Below, piece after piece: positions 10,779 through 20,506 of a stretch of 26,178 bases of DNA. Source of the stretch: Hypsibius dujardini (lineage: Eukaryota > Tardigrada > Eutardigrada > Parachela > Hypsibiidae); NCBI GenBank assembly GCA_001579985.1, contig LRSR01011440.1, positions 1 through 26,178 on the forward strand, read 5' to 3'. How positions within the stretch are numbered: position 1 is the stretch's first letter; every line of letters begins with the position of its first letter. Under the pieces are notes generated by a model. That model was not told where the DNA came from. It did not search any database and saw nothing but the letters and a program-made list of their open reading frames with translations. The position numbers were made by a program, and so were the translations under genes.

Positions 10779-11871
10779 TACCAAATGGTCCGGGGCTCGA
10801 TTATAAATGTTCTTGGGCAATTAGCGCCGACGCTAATTTTCTTCCGAAGCCTCTCACATCACAGCGTGAACCTTTTTCAAATGCCGAGAAGTATTAGAAT
10901 ATATTACTCGGGGTACCCCGTGCAGGTAATCTGCAAGCAAGGCTTCGCCGTAATTTACAAAACAAACGACCGTGCTGCCCGAGGGACGAGGCCTGATTAC
11001 ACTTAACCGACAAAACTTGAAAACTTACAAAAACCAAAAACAAAGAAAACAGATCACCTAATGAGTCCAAATTCGAAGGTCCCAAATTCCGATGAGGCTT
11101 TGCCATCTACTTTTTGTGACGGTATAATCAAGGCCCTTGGAGAGCATGTACACGTGGTACGTTAATATCCTTATGACTAATGTCTACTCATGACATCAGT
11201 CATGTTTATGTGAAGAAGATCTAGTACCAATCGAAAGTTGCACTTTCATTTTTTCGCGATATTTTACGCCACGTCTAAATTCATTTTCAGGCCAATCCTC
11301 TTGATACACCTGATTTCAATAGGGTGATGGGGTTAAATTTATCAAGCATAGCGGTCAAGTGTGCCATCAACGGAAACTTTTTGAATTACGCTATGGAACT
11401 CAGAAGAAAGATGACATCATAATCATGTACAGTATTCACGATCCTGTTTTAAATCAATTTCATTTTAATAGCCATTATTATTCCGCAAAGCTGGGTTAGT
11501 AAAAAATTACATCCCTCGTCCCGCAAACCTTGGTTTAGTACTAAAATGTTTTAGTTCAATTTTTAAGAGCTACTTCTCGTGCAAAATATTTTGCAGCTCG
11601 CCGCTCAACCATCGCATGACCTGGTCGGTGGGCGTTCGCCCCGCGACCGGGGCAAAAAAGTTTGATTGACAGCTCCCTCCGCCGCCGCCGACGCGGCCAC
11701 GAAATATATCGTGCAAAAGTAATTGAAACGCGCCGCAAAACAAGCGTACTCCCTGTCCGAACACGCGGGAACAAGTCCGTGCGTGTACATCTTTTTTTCT
11801 CCTAAACACACTCGACGGACCTTACTTTGCCTATAAAATTACCCTCACTGTTTAATTCACGGCTACATCTT

Positions 11872-11872
<1 letters not shown>

Positions 11873-11917
<45 letters not shown>
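11873..11917. repeat. (CA)n microsatellite with flanking GACA units
   Basis: About 44 bases of CA repeat, followed directly by GGACAGACAGACAGACACAG. Confidence 0.95.
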
Positions 11918-11920
<3 letters not shown>

Positions 11921-13026
11921 CAGACAGACAGACACAGACGGACAGTGCGAGTATTTATTAGTACAAAGACAAAAACCGGGTGCCGGATCGTGAAAAGGTA
12001 AAGTTCAAATTTTTTCCGCCTAATTGGTTCTTGATCGAGTGTGACATATCTCTCCTATCCATATGGACAAAGGGTTGCCGGGCACGACCACTATGTGAGA
12101 GAGTGAGTGAGTGAGTGTGAGAGAGAACCATCTATTGTCTCTCTGTGCCCATGAATATATTTACTGTATTTTTCCGCCTGTGGCAGTATAGCAGAGATAG
12201 ATGGTCAAGCCGAAAAAAGTGGAGTGGGACAGACTTTCGGTACGGTTGCATGGTGAGTAAAGTGGTGGATATATTAAACAATTGTCTGCTTTCTCTTTTT
12301 CCCTCTTCCATCATGTATCCGTCACGCTACCGTAAGCCAACCGGCTTTTTTTCGGATATTTTATTGCAGGGCTAGAACATGGAGTGGTATGGACTGTGCA
12401 AGCAGAAAAAGTGGCCGTGAAAAGAGCTCAAGCTGACAATTGTATGGTATTGTGTCTTGTGTATCCGTATAATTAAGTAGGGCATTCCGTAGCGGGACCG
12501 GCATTTAGTGTATATACATGTGTGTATTTGTATTTCAATGTCCATCATGCATCGAGGGGCCGCGCCGTATTGATGATTTTTCGGACTGACAGACTTCGGT
12601 TTTTGTGAAGCTCTGACGAGACAGCAAGGTGTTAACTGTTAACTCGAAACACGAAATGACATCCTTTTCCTCTCTCTCTCTCTTTTGATGATCATCAACT
12701 TGACCTTGTTCGCTGCTGCGTGCGACGACGGCAGTCACGACCCAGTGCGCACTGCTCGTGGTGGTCAAGCATGGCTGCTACAACTAGTTGAGATTATGAT
12801 CCATCTACGTATACTTGTGTACCTGGCGACGTAGGCTTGCGGTACGAGGAGTCCGGCCGTGGACTGGCAAGGGTCCGTTTTAGTAAACAGCCAAACGGAA
12901 ATGCTGGCCTGGAGAATTGAAAATTTCCCAAACATTTTTCGGATGAAGTTTGTGTAAATTTGCAACGTCAAGGGGCAGAGAAAAATGGATTTAGTTAATG
13001 CAATAGCAAGAAAAGAGTACGACTCG

Positions 13027-13066
13027 GACAGACAGACAGACAGACAGAGAACAGACAGGCAGACAA

Positions 13067-13148
<82 letters not shown>
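13027..13148. repeat. (GACA)n tetranucleotide microsatellite
   Basis: An impure GACA array from 13027, becoming about 19 perfect units from 13072 to 13147. Confidence 0.95.
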
Positions 13149-13498
13149 GGGTGGACAGACGGACAGACGGATAGACAGGCAGTCATACAGACATTAATAC
13201 AGAGAGATACTAGATAGATAGATACTAGAAGACGGACCAATCCTCGAGAAGGTTATCCAGGCAAAACACAGTAAGCCTGCGATCAACGCATCTCGAGGGC
13301 ATCAGTTACAGGGAATACACGCATAGGCATATTTATTAAAGAAATTTTCAATAGATCCTGTTAGAATGCAGTGACCGAGACTGGGAGAGTGCACGCTCCG
13401 GATTAGGTGTATAATTGTGTTGAGATGTGACACATGACAATGATGGCGTGAGCCGTATTTTTTTAAACAGATCCCGCGGATTTTCTCGGCTGATGCAT

Positions 13499-13850
13499 TT
13501 CCAGGCATCGCAATAAGGGTACCATCCCCGTTTGATTTCTATAGAAGAATATATGTTCTCTCTCTCTACGTGTGTGTCTGAGGTGGCATAATTCCAGCCC
13601 TTACTCGTGGCGGGGGCTCACGTCACCTTTGAACATGGCATAGATGGTGACTCGCAGGGGTGTTAGCAATGAGGATGCTGATGCACAGTAGGATGAGGAT
13701 GTACGGAACGGCGGTGCGCAGTTTCGGATAGGGAAAGCGAGTCGTCGTCGCGATATGTTCAGGACTGATTGTGAATGATACCACGCTCTCGTTCACGTGA
13801 ACGGTCGTGTTGTTGGCGACGGAAAAATTGACCGATGAATGTCGAGCCAT
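13499..13850 (-). pseudogene. Chimeric, internally deleted partial copy of the neighbouring GPCR
   Basis: Positions 13663-13850 align without gaps to 15889-16076 (start ATG through TM1 of the GPCR at 14297-16076) with about six mismatches in 188 bases. At 13662/13663 the copy jumps to sequence matching the last part of the parent's exon 2 and its 3' flank (parent 14218-14361). TM2 to TM7 and the intron are missing. The fusion is out of frame: after residues equivalent to ILIAN it reads TPASHHLCHVQR and stops at 13623. Similarity upstream ends at the ATG. A peptide with an ectodomain and one membrane segment could still be made, but a functional receptor could not. Confidence 0.85.
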
Positions 13851-14296
13851 TTTTGACGATAGCGAAAGGCAGTTTAGAACATGGGAATTAGTTATGTTAT
13901 ATATCAAAGCAAATAGGACGATAAGAAATCTGATCAGTGCTCAAGCAGGTCGTCCAGGCAAAATAGCTTTCAAGTCAGCCTTCAAATCAGCCAAGGACAT
14001 CAGTTATAAACAATTGCATGCATACTCGACAAACAATATAAATAGTTCACATCAGAATTGCAAGTGCAGGCTTCGACTCTGTTGTATGTGTTAATGCATA
14101 AATACTTGACGAATTATAGTGATCAATGTACACTAACATGTTACGTGAACAAAACAGGGCAGTATTTCTTTTAGATAACGAGTTCAGGAATGCACTGTCT
14201 TCCTGGTGGACGCGCATTTTCAGGCATCGCAATAGGGGATGTACCAAGCTTTTTCGCCCATCTATTGTCTACTAAGTGAGGGCTCAATTCCAGACC
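13851..14296. other. Intergenic spacer downstream of the two-exon GPCR
   Basis: Presumably 3' UTR plus spacer. No AATAAA is seen on the minus strand. The segment about 13950-14010 loosely resembles 13253-13310 (TCCAGGCAAAA ... CATCAGTTA), hinting that the duplication unit was larger. Confidence 0.45.
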
Positions 14297-16076
14297 CTAC
14301 GCGCGGCGGGGACTCCCAGCAACACCTTTGAACATGTCATAGATGGTGACTCGCAGGGGTGCCATCGCCATGGTGAAGAAAATGGGATCCAGCAGGGAAT
14401 TGAAATAGTACAGCAGGGAGGCAATTGTGAAGTGAAGGTACTCGTAGTAGCCCATGACGATTGCCAGAGTGTAAGCAACGACAACAGGCGTCCAGCAAAA
14501 AATGACCCCCACGACCAGATATGTCAAGACCATGAAATTCTGCGATGACCTTCCGACGCGACGAGATGGCAGTTGATGGTGGTGGTGGTGCAGCTGCTGC
14601 TGGGGCACCGCAGCAGCACCGGTGTTCTCTGCTTCCAGAGACTCATCAAGTGTTGGAACAGCCTGCTGAATGTCCACAATTTTTCCTTGATCTAAAACGT
14701 CAGAGTACACCATAATTAAGCCTGTAAAAATGTAATTGATTGCCGAATTAATTAATCAATCTTTCCTAACATTTAAAAACAGATTTGCAAAAGTCTCGCT
14801 GAAAGATTGTTAGTCGGTTCCGTGAATACCGAACTGTTAAGAGTCTGCCTGTCTGTCTGTTTTTCTGTCTGTCTGCCTGTCTGCCTGTCTGCCTGTCTGC
14901 CTGTCTGTCTGTTTTTCTGTTTTTCTGTCTGTCTGTCTGTCTGCGCGTCTATTATCCTGCCAGTATGTCAGTTTACTTGTTTGTCTGCGTATCTGTTTGT
15001 CTATGTGCCTATATATCTGTCTGAGTGTCTGTGTGCCTGTTTGTCTATCTAACTGGCGTTTGCGAGTTTGAGTCCTTTCCGGATTATCTCTCACGTTTCA
15101 TTCCTTGAATACGTACGGGTCACCTCTACCTAACTGAATTGAATATCTCTCGTTCATTTAATTTGATATGGTTTAAAAATTTACTTTTTCTCTATATATT
15201 TTAGTTAAAATTTCTTTTGCTTCAAATTAATTTATTTAGATAATTACGTAATCATGAAATACCCGAGTTCAATGCTGCACCGCTGCTCGCAGGAAGTGAG
15301 CTCCTCTGTGGCAGATCCCCAACTCCGTCCGCCCTCGGTTGCTGATTCGCTAAGTTAATGCTGACGCGTCGTCGCTGCCGCATCTTCCACCAAATAATTG
15401 GATAGGATATCCCCACCACGAACACCGACGAGTCGTCCATCACAATCTGACTGGTCAGGGCCCAGCTGAACTGGGCCGTCACGTTGACAGAACAGTCCTC
15501 ATCATTCTTCCGGTAGATGTAGTCATCCTGTAGCAGGCCCGGTAGCTTGAACACGTTCACGTAAACCCAGCAGCCTACGCACATACAAATGGCCAAAGTA
15601 TTGGTGTGGTAGTGGCGGTAAGACACCGGCAGGAACAACGCCCATAATCGATTCAGACTGATCAACGAATGGGTGTTTCGTACGATGGCCGAGAAGACCC
15701 ACAACCCGTAAAGGCGAAAGTTACATGCAAGATGACCCAGCGGCCACACCGGAATGAACTGACTCATGACGGTGAACGGAAGGTCCAGCAGCGTCTGAGT
15801 AAGGTCTGCTATCACCAGGCTGATGATATACATGTTGAAGGGCGTCCGGAGGTGGCGATTCTTGATGAAGGCCGCTAGAACCACGGCGTTAGCAATGAGG
15901 ATGCTGATGCACAGCAGGATGAGGATGTACGGAACAGCGGTGCGCAGTTTCGGATAGGGAAAGGGAGTCGTCGTCGCGATATGTTCAGGACTGATTGTGA
16001 ATGATACCACGCTCTCGTTCACGTGAACGGTCGTATTGTTGGCGACGGAAAAATTGACCGATGAATTCCGAGCCAT
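14297..16076 (-). CDS. Atypical rhodopsin-family GPCR (2 exons, 412 aa)
   Basis: Exons: 16076-15263 and 14721-14297 (TAG), with a phase 1 intron (TCGG|GTATTT ... TTACAG). A seven-transmembrane G-protein-coupled receptor of the plasma membrane. The N-terminus (1-46) has N-glycosylation sequons at Asn4, 8, 14 and 20. TM1 is about 47-70 (IANAVVL), and TM2 has the LxxxD-type IISLVIADL (84-92). TM3 Cys118 can pair with ECL2 Cys195. The DRY position reads NRL (142-144, LNRLWALFLP). The intron falls in the third cytoplasmic loop, which carries Q- and H-rich tracts (311-321). TM6 has FCWTP (346-350), and TM7 has NSLLDPIFF in place of NPxxY. These substitutions are typical of lineage-expanded orphan receptors. 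The ligand is unknown. A partial copy lies just downstream. Confidence 0.85.
14845..15050. repeat. Degenerate CTGT/CTGC tetranucleotide array in the GPCR intron
   Basis: About 205 bases of CTGT, CTGC and TTTG units on the plus strand, inside the 541-base intron 14722-15262. Confidence 0.85.
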
Positions 16077-17576
16077 TCTTAATGTTCAAATGTTTGTTAG
16101 TAAATTGGACAAAGCGAAAAGTGGAGAAAAAGATGAATTTCTTTCATACTTTATTAAAGAAAAAGGGAGGCCAAGAAACTATTGTACTTAATCCTTTGGT
16201 GGACATGATCCGTAAAGGGGTTCGCCCCAGGTGGTAATTACAGGTAAGTCTTCCTTTAGGGCTCGGCACAACCAGAGGTGCGATACTGATCTGTTCTTAA
16301 GCCTCAAGGTCGGTTCGGCTTATCCTTGGGAGGTCTGTTCCAGTCTGTTCTGGCTCCAGGAGCCAACTGTCCTTAAAACAATTAGCGGGGTTCGGTTCAC
16401 GTGTTCTCTTTGTACAACGAATGAACAATCCGTTCGTTTTCACTGATCGATACAATCTGATATGAACCGCTAGTTGAGGTATGTTGTGATTGATAAAGAA
16501 TGGGGTTTAGATCGATGCAGTTGGGGTGGATTTGAACTTGATCATCTTAGCGCAGAAAACAGTAACAGAGTACTGGATTGTTCCTCCGTCGAACCGACTG
16601 GCCGGATCAGTTATCATGATGATCTGGTGCCGGTAGGTAGCAATTAATTAGAGGTGTTCCCCTCATTACGGGGATTGCCTCTTACGCAATTGATTCTGCC
16701 CACTCTTGAAGCAACTGGGTGCTCCGTATTCCACAGCGGTAATATCCGGAAGAGCTAAGCTGGAATCTTCCACAACATATTTCGAGTGAACTCAGAAAGG
16801 GATGATTCCAGATGGCACGTGATTTTGAAGAGTAACGTATCCTCGCGATCTCAAGAGACAGCTAAGCCCCGCCTCCCTCGGTATGGCCCTGCACTTGACG
16901 GAACGTTCAATCTGACGCACTCTTCTCTGATTGGCTCATTTCGTACAGCTCACTTGTTGTGCTCAATTGATTGAATGTATAGTTCTGCTTTTCCGTTTAT
17001 TTATCCCTACAATGGTAATTTGGTGAACGGCACTGAATAGGCACGGTAAGGTAAAATTTACGGGTAGGGCAGAAAAGTGTCCCTTGAGATCGCGAGCATA
17101 CGGTGCGCTAATAGGATCAGGATTTACATTTGCGCAGGTTTCGAAAATCAAACGAACGAGGGCACAGCTCGAGCTTGTCTTGCATGTACTACAGTCTACT
17201 GCATACTGAATCAGTACGTAAATAACAAAAGATGCTATGGTACAATGTAATAATCAATGGAAAATATCGAACGAGAACTGCACCCTGTCGACAGATTTCA
17301 CTCCTTACAACAGTCGTAAAATATAAGAAAAAAAACGTAATAAAAAAGGTAGACACTATAACTGTAATACCCAGCCAGAACAACAGTAATAATACCGGAA
17401 ATGACCAACCAATAGAGGGGATTTGCAAACTTAAGCTCCAAGTAGGAGGGGAGGCTTCACGTGCTATCTCAGAGAAAAGGTAAGGCTTCCGCGTAAGAAA
17501 TGTGCAGTGTGAAGTGCAGTATAGAACCATACCTGAACCGTGCAAAGAGTGAAAACACAATTAGCGATTCGCACAA
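16077..17576. other. Intergenic region between the two-exon GPCR and the reductase gene
   Basis: No gene is supportable. It contains the GPCR promoter (no clear TATA box), the reductase 3' UTR and a terminal-inverted-repeat element at 16834-17104. Short ORFs lack family resemblance. Confidence 0.5.
16834..17104. mobile_element. Short element with 27-base terminal inverted repeats
   Basis: AACGTATCCTCGCGATCTCA... at 16834-16860 is inverted at 17078-17104 with about 25 of 27 bases matching. The interior is 217 bases with no coding capacity and no extended hairpin. No target-site duplication is evident. It looks like a MITE of a family different from the foldback elements. Confidence 0.65.
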
Positions 17577-17836
17577 CTATGCTGCCAGTTTCTGTGCGGC
17601 TGCCGTCTGGGAGGCGACGAATTTGGTGGGATCCGCCACGACCTGCTCAGACAAATCCCAGAGTTTTCGGGCCGACTCCGCGTTCACGGACGCTTCGGAC
17701 GGCAGCTCGATGATGCGACACTCGTTGATGTATTTCCCGGAGACGTTTGTCAGCTTTGGACTCAGAACCGCGAAAAGAACTGTGAAGCAAATCAGTCAGT
17801 TCCAACATGAAACATGCTCTTACGGCTTAAGTTCTT

Positions 17837-17898
<62 letters not shown>

Positions 17899-20506
17899 CG
17901 TCCGTCCGTCCGTCCGTCCGTTCGCCCGAAACTTACCGGACTGACAAGCTTTTTCAGGCGACGTGAACATCATCCTCAAAACCGGCTGCAAAAGCAACCG
18001 CGCCAAAAACGGCTGGTTTCCCATCACGTGTCGGAACACCTCCGTGTTACACAGCCCAGGGTATACCGCATTAGCGGTAATATTCGGGTTGGCATCAAAC
18101 CGTTTTCCCAGTTCCAGGGTGGTCAAGAGGGTGGCCAGCTTGGCCTGCTTGTAGACGGCCTGTGGGTCGTACTTCACTTCCGAGTTGATGTCAGCGAAAT
18201 TCATGGAAGACTGCCCGGAGGAAGGATACGTGACTGAAACGATCCGCCAACGGCCGTCATCTTTGTATTTGTCCATCAGTAATCTCGTCAGCAGAAAATG
18301 CCCTGTGCGACATGAAAATAAATTGTAGCAAGACAATGAATCATATTGATTAAAAAATTCCAACTGCAAGAAATTGAAACTAAAAATAAATTTCCTGGTC
18401 GAAGCGTCTCTTAACGCCGCATTACAAAGTTACAGCTTTAATGTGTGATTAAGCTATAAATAAACATAAATAACTGCACTTGTACACCAACCAAAATGGC
18501 TGACGCCCATTTGCTTCTCCAGACCGTCATGTGTCTCTTCGCGCTGCGTCTTCTTCACGGACTCAGCGGTGTTTATTACAGCAGTCAGTTTCAAATCTGA
18601 AAAAGGGAAAGGAATGAAACAAGGCAGCCAACTAAATCCATTTTCAAACAGTCAATTTTTTAGGCAAAAATAAATTTTCGGTGCGGAAATTTTTTCGAAT
18701 TCTATTTTATTTCAAAATGTCATCTTTAAAGCAAAGTGTGCGTCACCAAAAATTAAAAGTATTATTTCCATATTGCATTGTAATGAAGATACCGTAAATT
18801 CATCGAATCTAAACACTGTGCGTTTTATTACTTAAATAAAAACAGCAAATCTTATTAAACATTACAAAATTAATGGAAAAAAGGCAAATTAAATAACATT
18901 ATACAAACATTGTCGTAATAAAAGCATTATAAATTCTTGCAAAATGAGCATTTTTGTGTCTTTCTATTTAAATCGAAACGCATCGAAGGGTATTTGAAAT
19001 AGAAAAATGATTGGAAAACAGGCAAATTAATTTAAATAAAACAAAAAATGTTAAACGAATTTTCAAATGAATTTTTTTAACGAATTTTTTGAAAAAAAAA
19101 TCTATATCTTAAATGTTTCATGGAAATGGTTTATCATGATTTTAAGCATAAATCACGTATAAAAACATGTTTTGAAATTGCTCCCAGTAATTTGAACCAT
19201 GTCAGATTATTTCGTTTAAAACAAACGCATACAAGGCAAACGCTTTGGGTTGCATCGGTACATGGGTTGAATCGGTGGGGTAGCGGAGGGCGCCACAAGT
19301 GCAAATTGTAAACAACACACATACAATCTACACTTGTGGCGCCCTCCGCCACCCCACCGATTCAATCCATGTAGTCACAACCCAGAACGTTTACCAGGCA
19401 AACGCTTTGGGTTGAATCACTACATGGGTTGAATCAGTCGGGTGGCGGAGGGCGCCGCAGGCGATGTGTGTGAAGCTGAATGAGTGTTGTTTACAATTTA
19501 CACTCGTGGCGCCCTCCACCACCCCACCGATTCAACCCAAGTAGCGATTCAACCCATAGCGTTTGCCTGGTATCTATTTCATTGAATCACAATGCTGCTT
19601 CCATAAATAAAATAAAGCACTATTTCATTCACTTTCATTTGCTTTCTATATTATTTAAATAAATACAAGAATGTAATTTAAATACAAACTTAGTTACTCC
19701 TAAAACAAAAAGCAAATACGAAATTGTCTTTAAAAATGAGCGATTGATTGAACGACTAAATTACGATAACTGATAAACCGGTTAAAACGCCTGTTAAAAA
19801 CCTCCACTGATTGATCGATTGATCGAATGATTGATTGATTGATTGTACTGATATTTCCATTACCCAAAAATCACTTTCTCGTACCTTTTGGCAGATCGTC
19901 CACGAATTTGCGCACGGATCGCAACGACTTCAGGTCCAACGATCGACACTCTACCTCCCTCGTGGAGTACTTATTAGAGTAAATCAGATCCCTGCGTGCC
20001 TGATGGCATCTGTCCATATTTTTAGCAGCCAAAATTACCGTTCCGCCTACCATAAAAATATTCCAGTGATTCAACTTTCCACTTCCCGAGAAACAAATTA
20101 AACACACCTTGTTTAGCCAACTCTCTGGCAGTTTCCTTGCCGATTCCCGGATGCGTCGCGCCGGTCAGAATAAAAACCTGGCCTTTTAACTGAAACAGTG
20201 CAGTAAAAACACCCGGTTACGATTAGGCAGTCTCCCTGCCCCGATCACCCTACGCGCACGTCAATCAAGTTGGAGGAAAACGCCTAATGATTCGGCTCAA
20301 TTATGAGCTTCAACAGATGTGATTGCTTTTCAGCTTACATCGTCGACTCCCAAATAATTGCATCCGGCAACTTCACTAAATAAATGAACAGAAGTTTAGT
20401 TTGTGAGCAAATGAAAGTGTAAAGGAGAACATTACGTGTAGAAATAAGCTCCAGCGACGACAGCCGCACTTCCTATGGCGAAACGAGCTACCCTTCTGGC
20501 CGCCAT
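17577..20506 (-). CDS. RDH13-like short-chain dehydrogenase/reductase, divergent active site (7 exons, 341 aa)
   Basis: Exons: 20506-20436, 20375-20339, 20189-20108, 20046-19885, 18596-18492, 18302-17937 and 17779-17577 (TAG). Phases are 2, 0, 1, 1, 1, 1, and all introns are GT-AG. Classical SDRs of the retinol dehydrogenase group reduce retinal or related carbonyls with NAD(P)H at membranes or mitochondria. The length is close to RDH13 (about 331). Residues 4-24 form a hydrophobic N-terminal anchor. The Rossmann motif is TGATHPGIG (45-53), one residue longer than TGxxxGIG. The NNAG motif reads NTAE (126-129). The structural Asn of GVNHxGHF is Ser150 (GVSHFGHF). The Ser of the tetrad falls in SVTYPSSG (175-182) and appears replaced or shifted. 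YxxxK is intact (Tyr203, Lys207), as are the PG region (234-235) and the late VSGKYI (287-292). Open frame and clean splicing argue for a real gene; catalysis is doubtful. Confidence 0.85.
17836..17921. repeat. Compound (CTGT)n(CCGT)n microsatellite in reductase intron 6
   Basis: About 14 CTGT units switch abruptly to about 7 CCGT units (plus strand). The array fills more than half of the 157-base intron 17780-17936 and ends 15 bases from the exon 6 donor at 17936. Confidence 0.93.
18597..19884. other. Intron 4 of the reductase gene
   Basis: A 1.3-kb AT-rich intron on the minus strand. It contains the double inverted-repeat element at 19232-19570 and a GATT-rich tract at about 19805-19850. 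No coding exon is seen. Confidence 0.6.
19232..19570. mobile_element. Two abutting foldback elements (about 167 and 177 bp)
   Basis: Element 1 (about 19232-19398) and element 2 (19394-19570) each have long inverted arms. Ends read CCAGGCAAACGCT (19394) and AGCGTTTGCCTGG (19558-19570), exact reverse complements. Each arm carries TGGGTTGAATC-type subrepeats and a GGCGGAGGGCGCC block. The elements share or abut at the CCAGG junction, and the second half of element 2 is the reverse complement of the first half of element 1. No coding capacity. Confidence 0.8.

Larger units (their letters stand above)
9575..13498. other. Gene-poor region upstream of the CABIT gene
   Basis: I find no exon with family resemblance or consistent splice sites on either strand. 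It must carry the CABIT promoter and 5' UTR near 9580-9900. Contents are pyrimidine/purine tracts (9900-9935, 9977-9992), a pair of E-box-containing direct repeats (10738-10778), a GC-rich segment with CpG clusters (about 11600-11770), a (CA)n run (11873-11917) and a GACA array (13027-13148). Short ORFs over 10166-10396 and 11556-11811 lack recognisable domains. Confidence 0.5.

Noticed and set aside
16215-16240. GGGTTCGCCCC as a tRNA B-box-like sequence
   Set aside because: No A box or cloverleaf could be built around it.
19226-19572. Repeat cluster as a CRISPR array
   Set aside because: The units are inverted arms of hairpins in animal DNA, not regularly spaced direct repeats.
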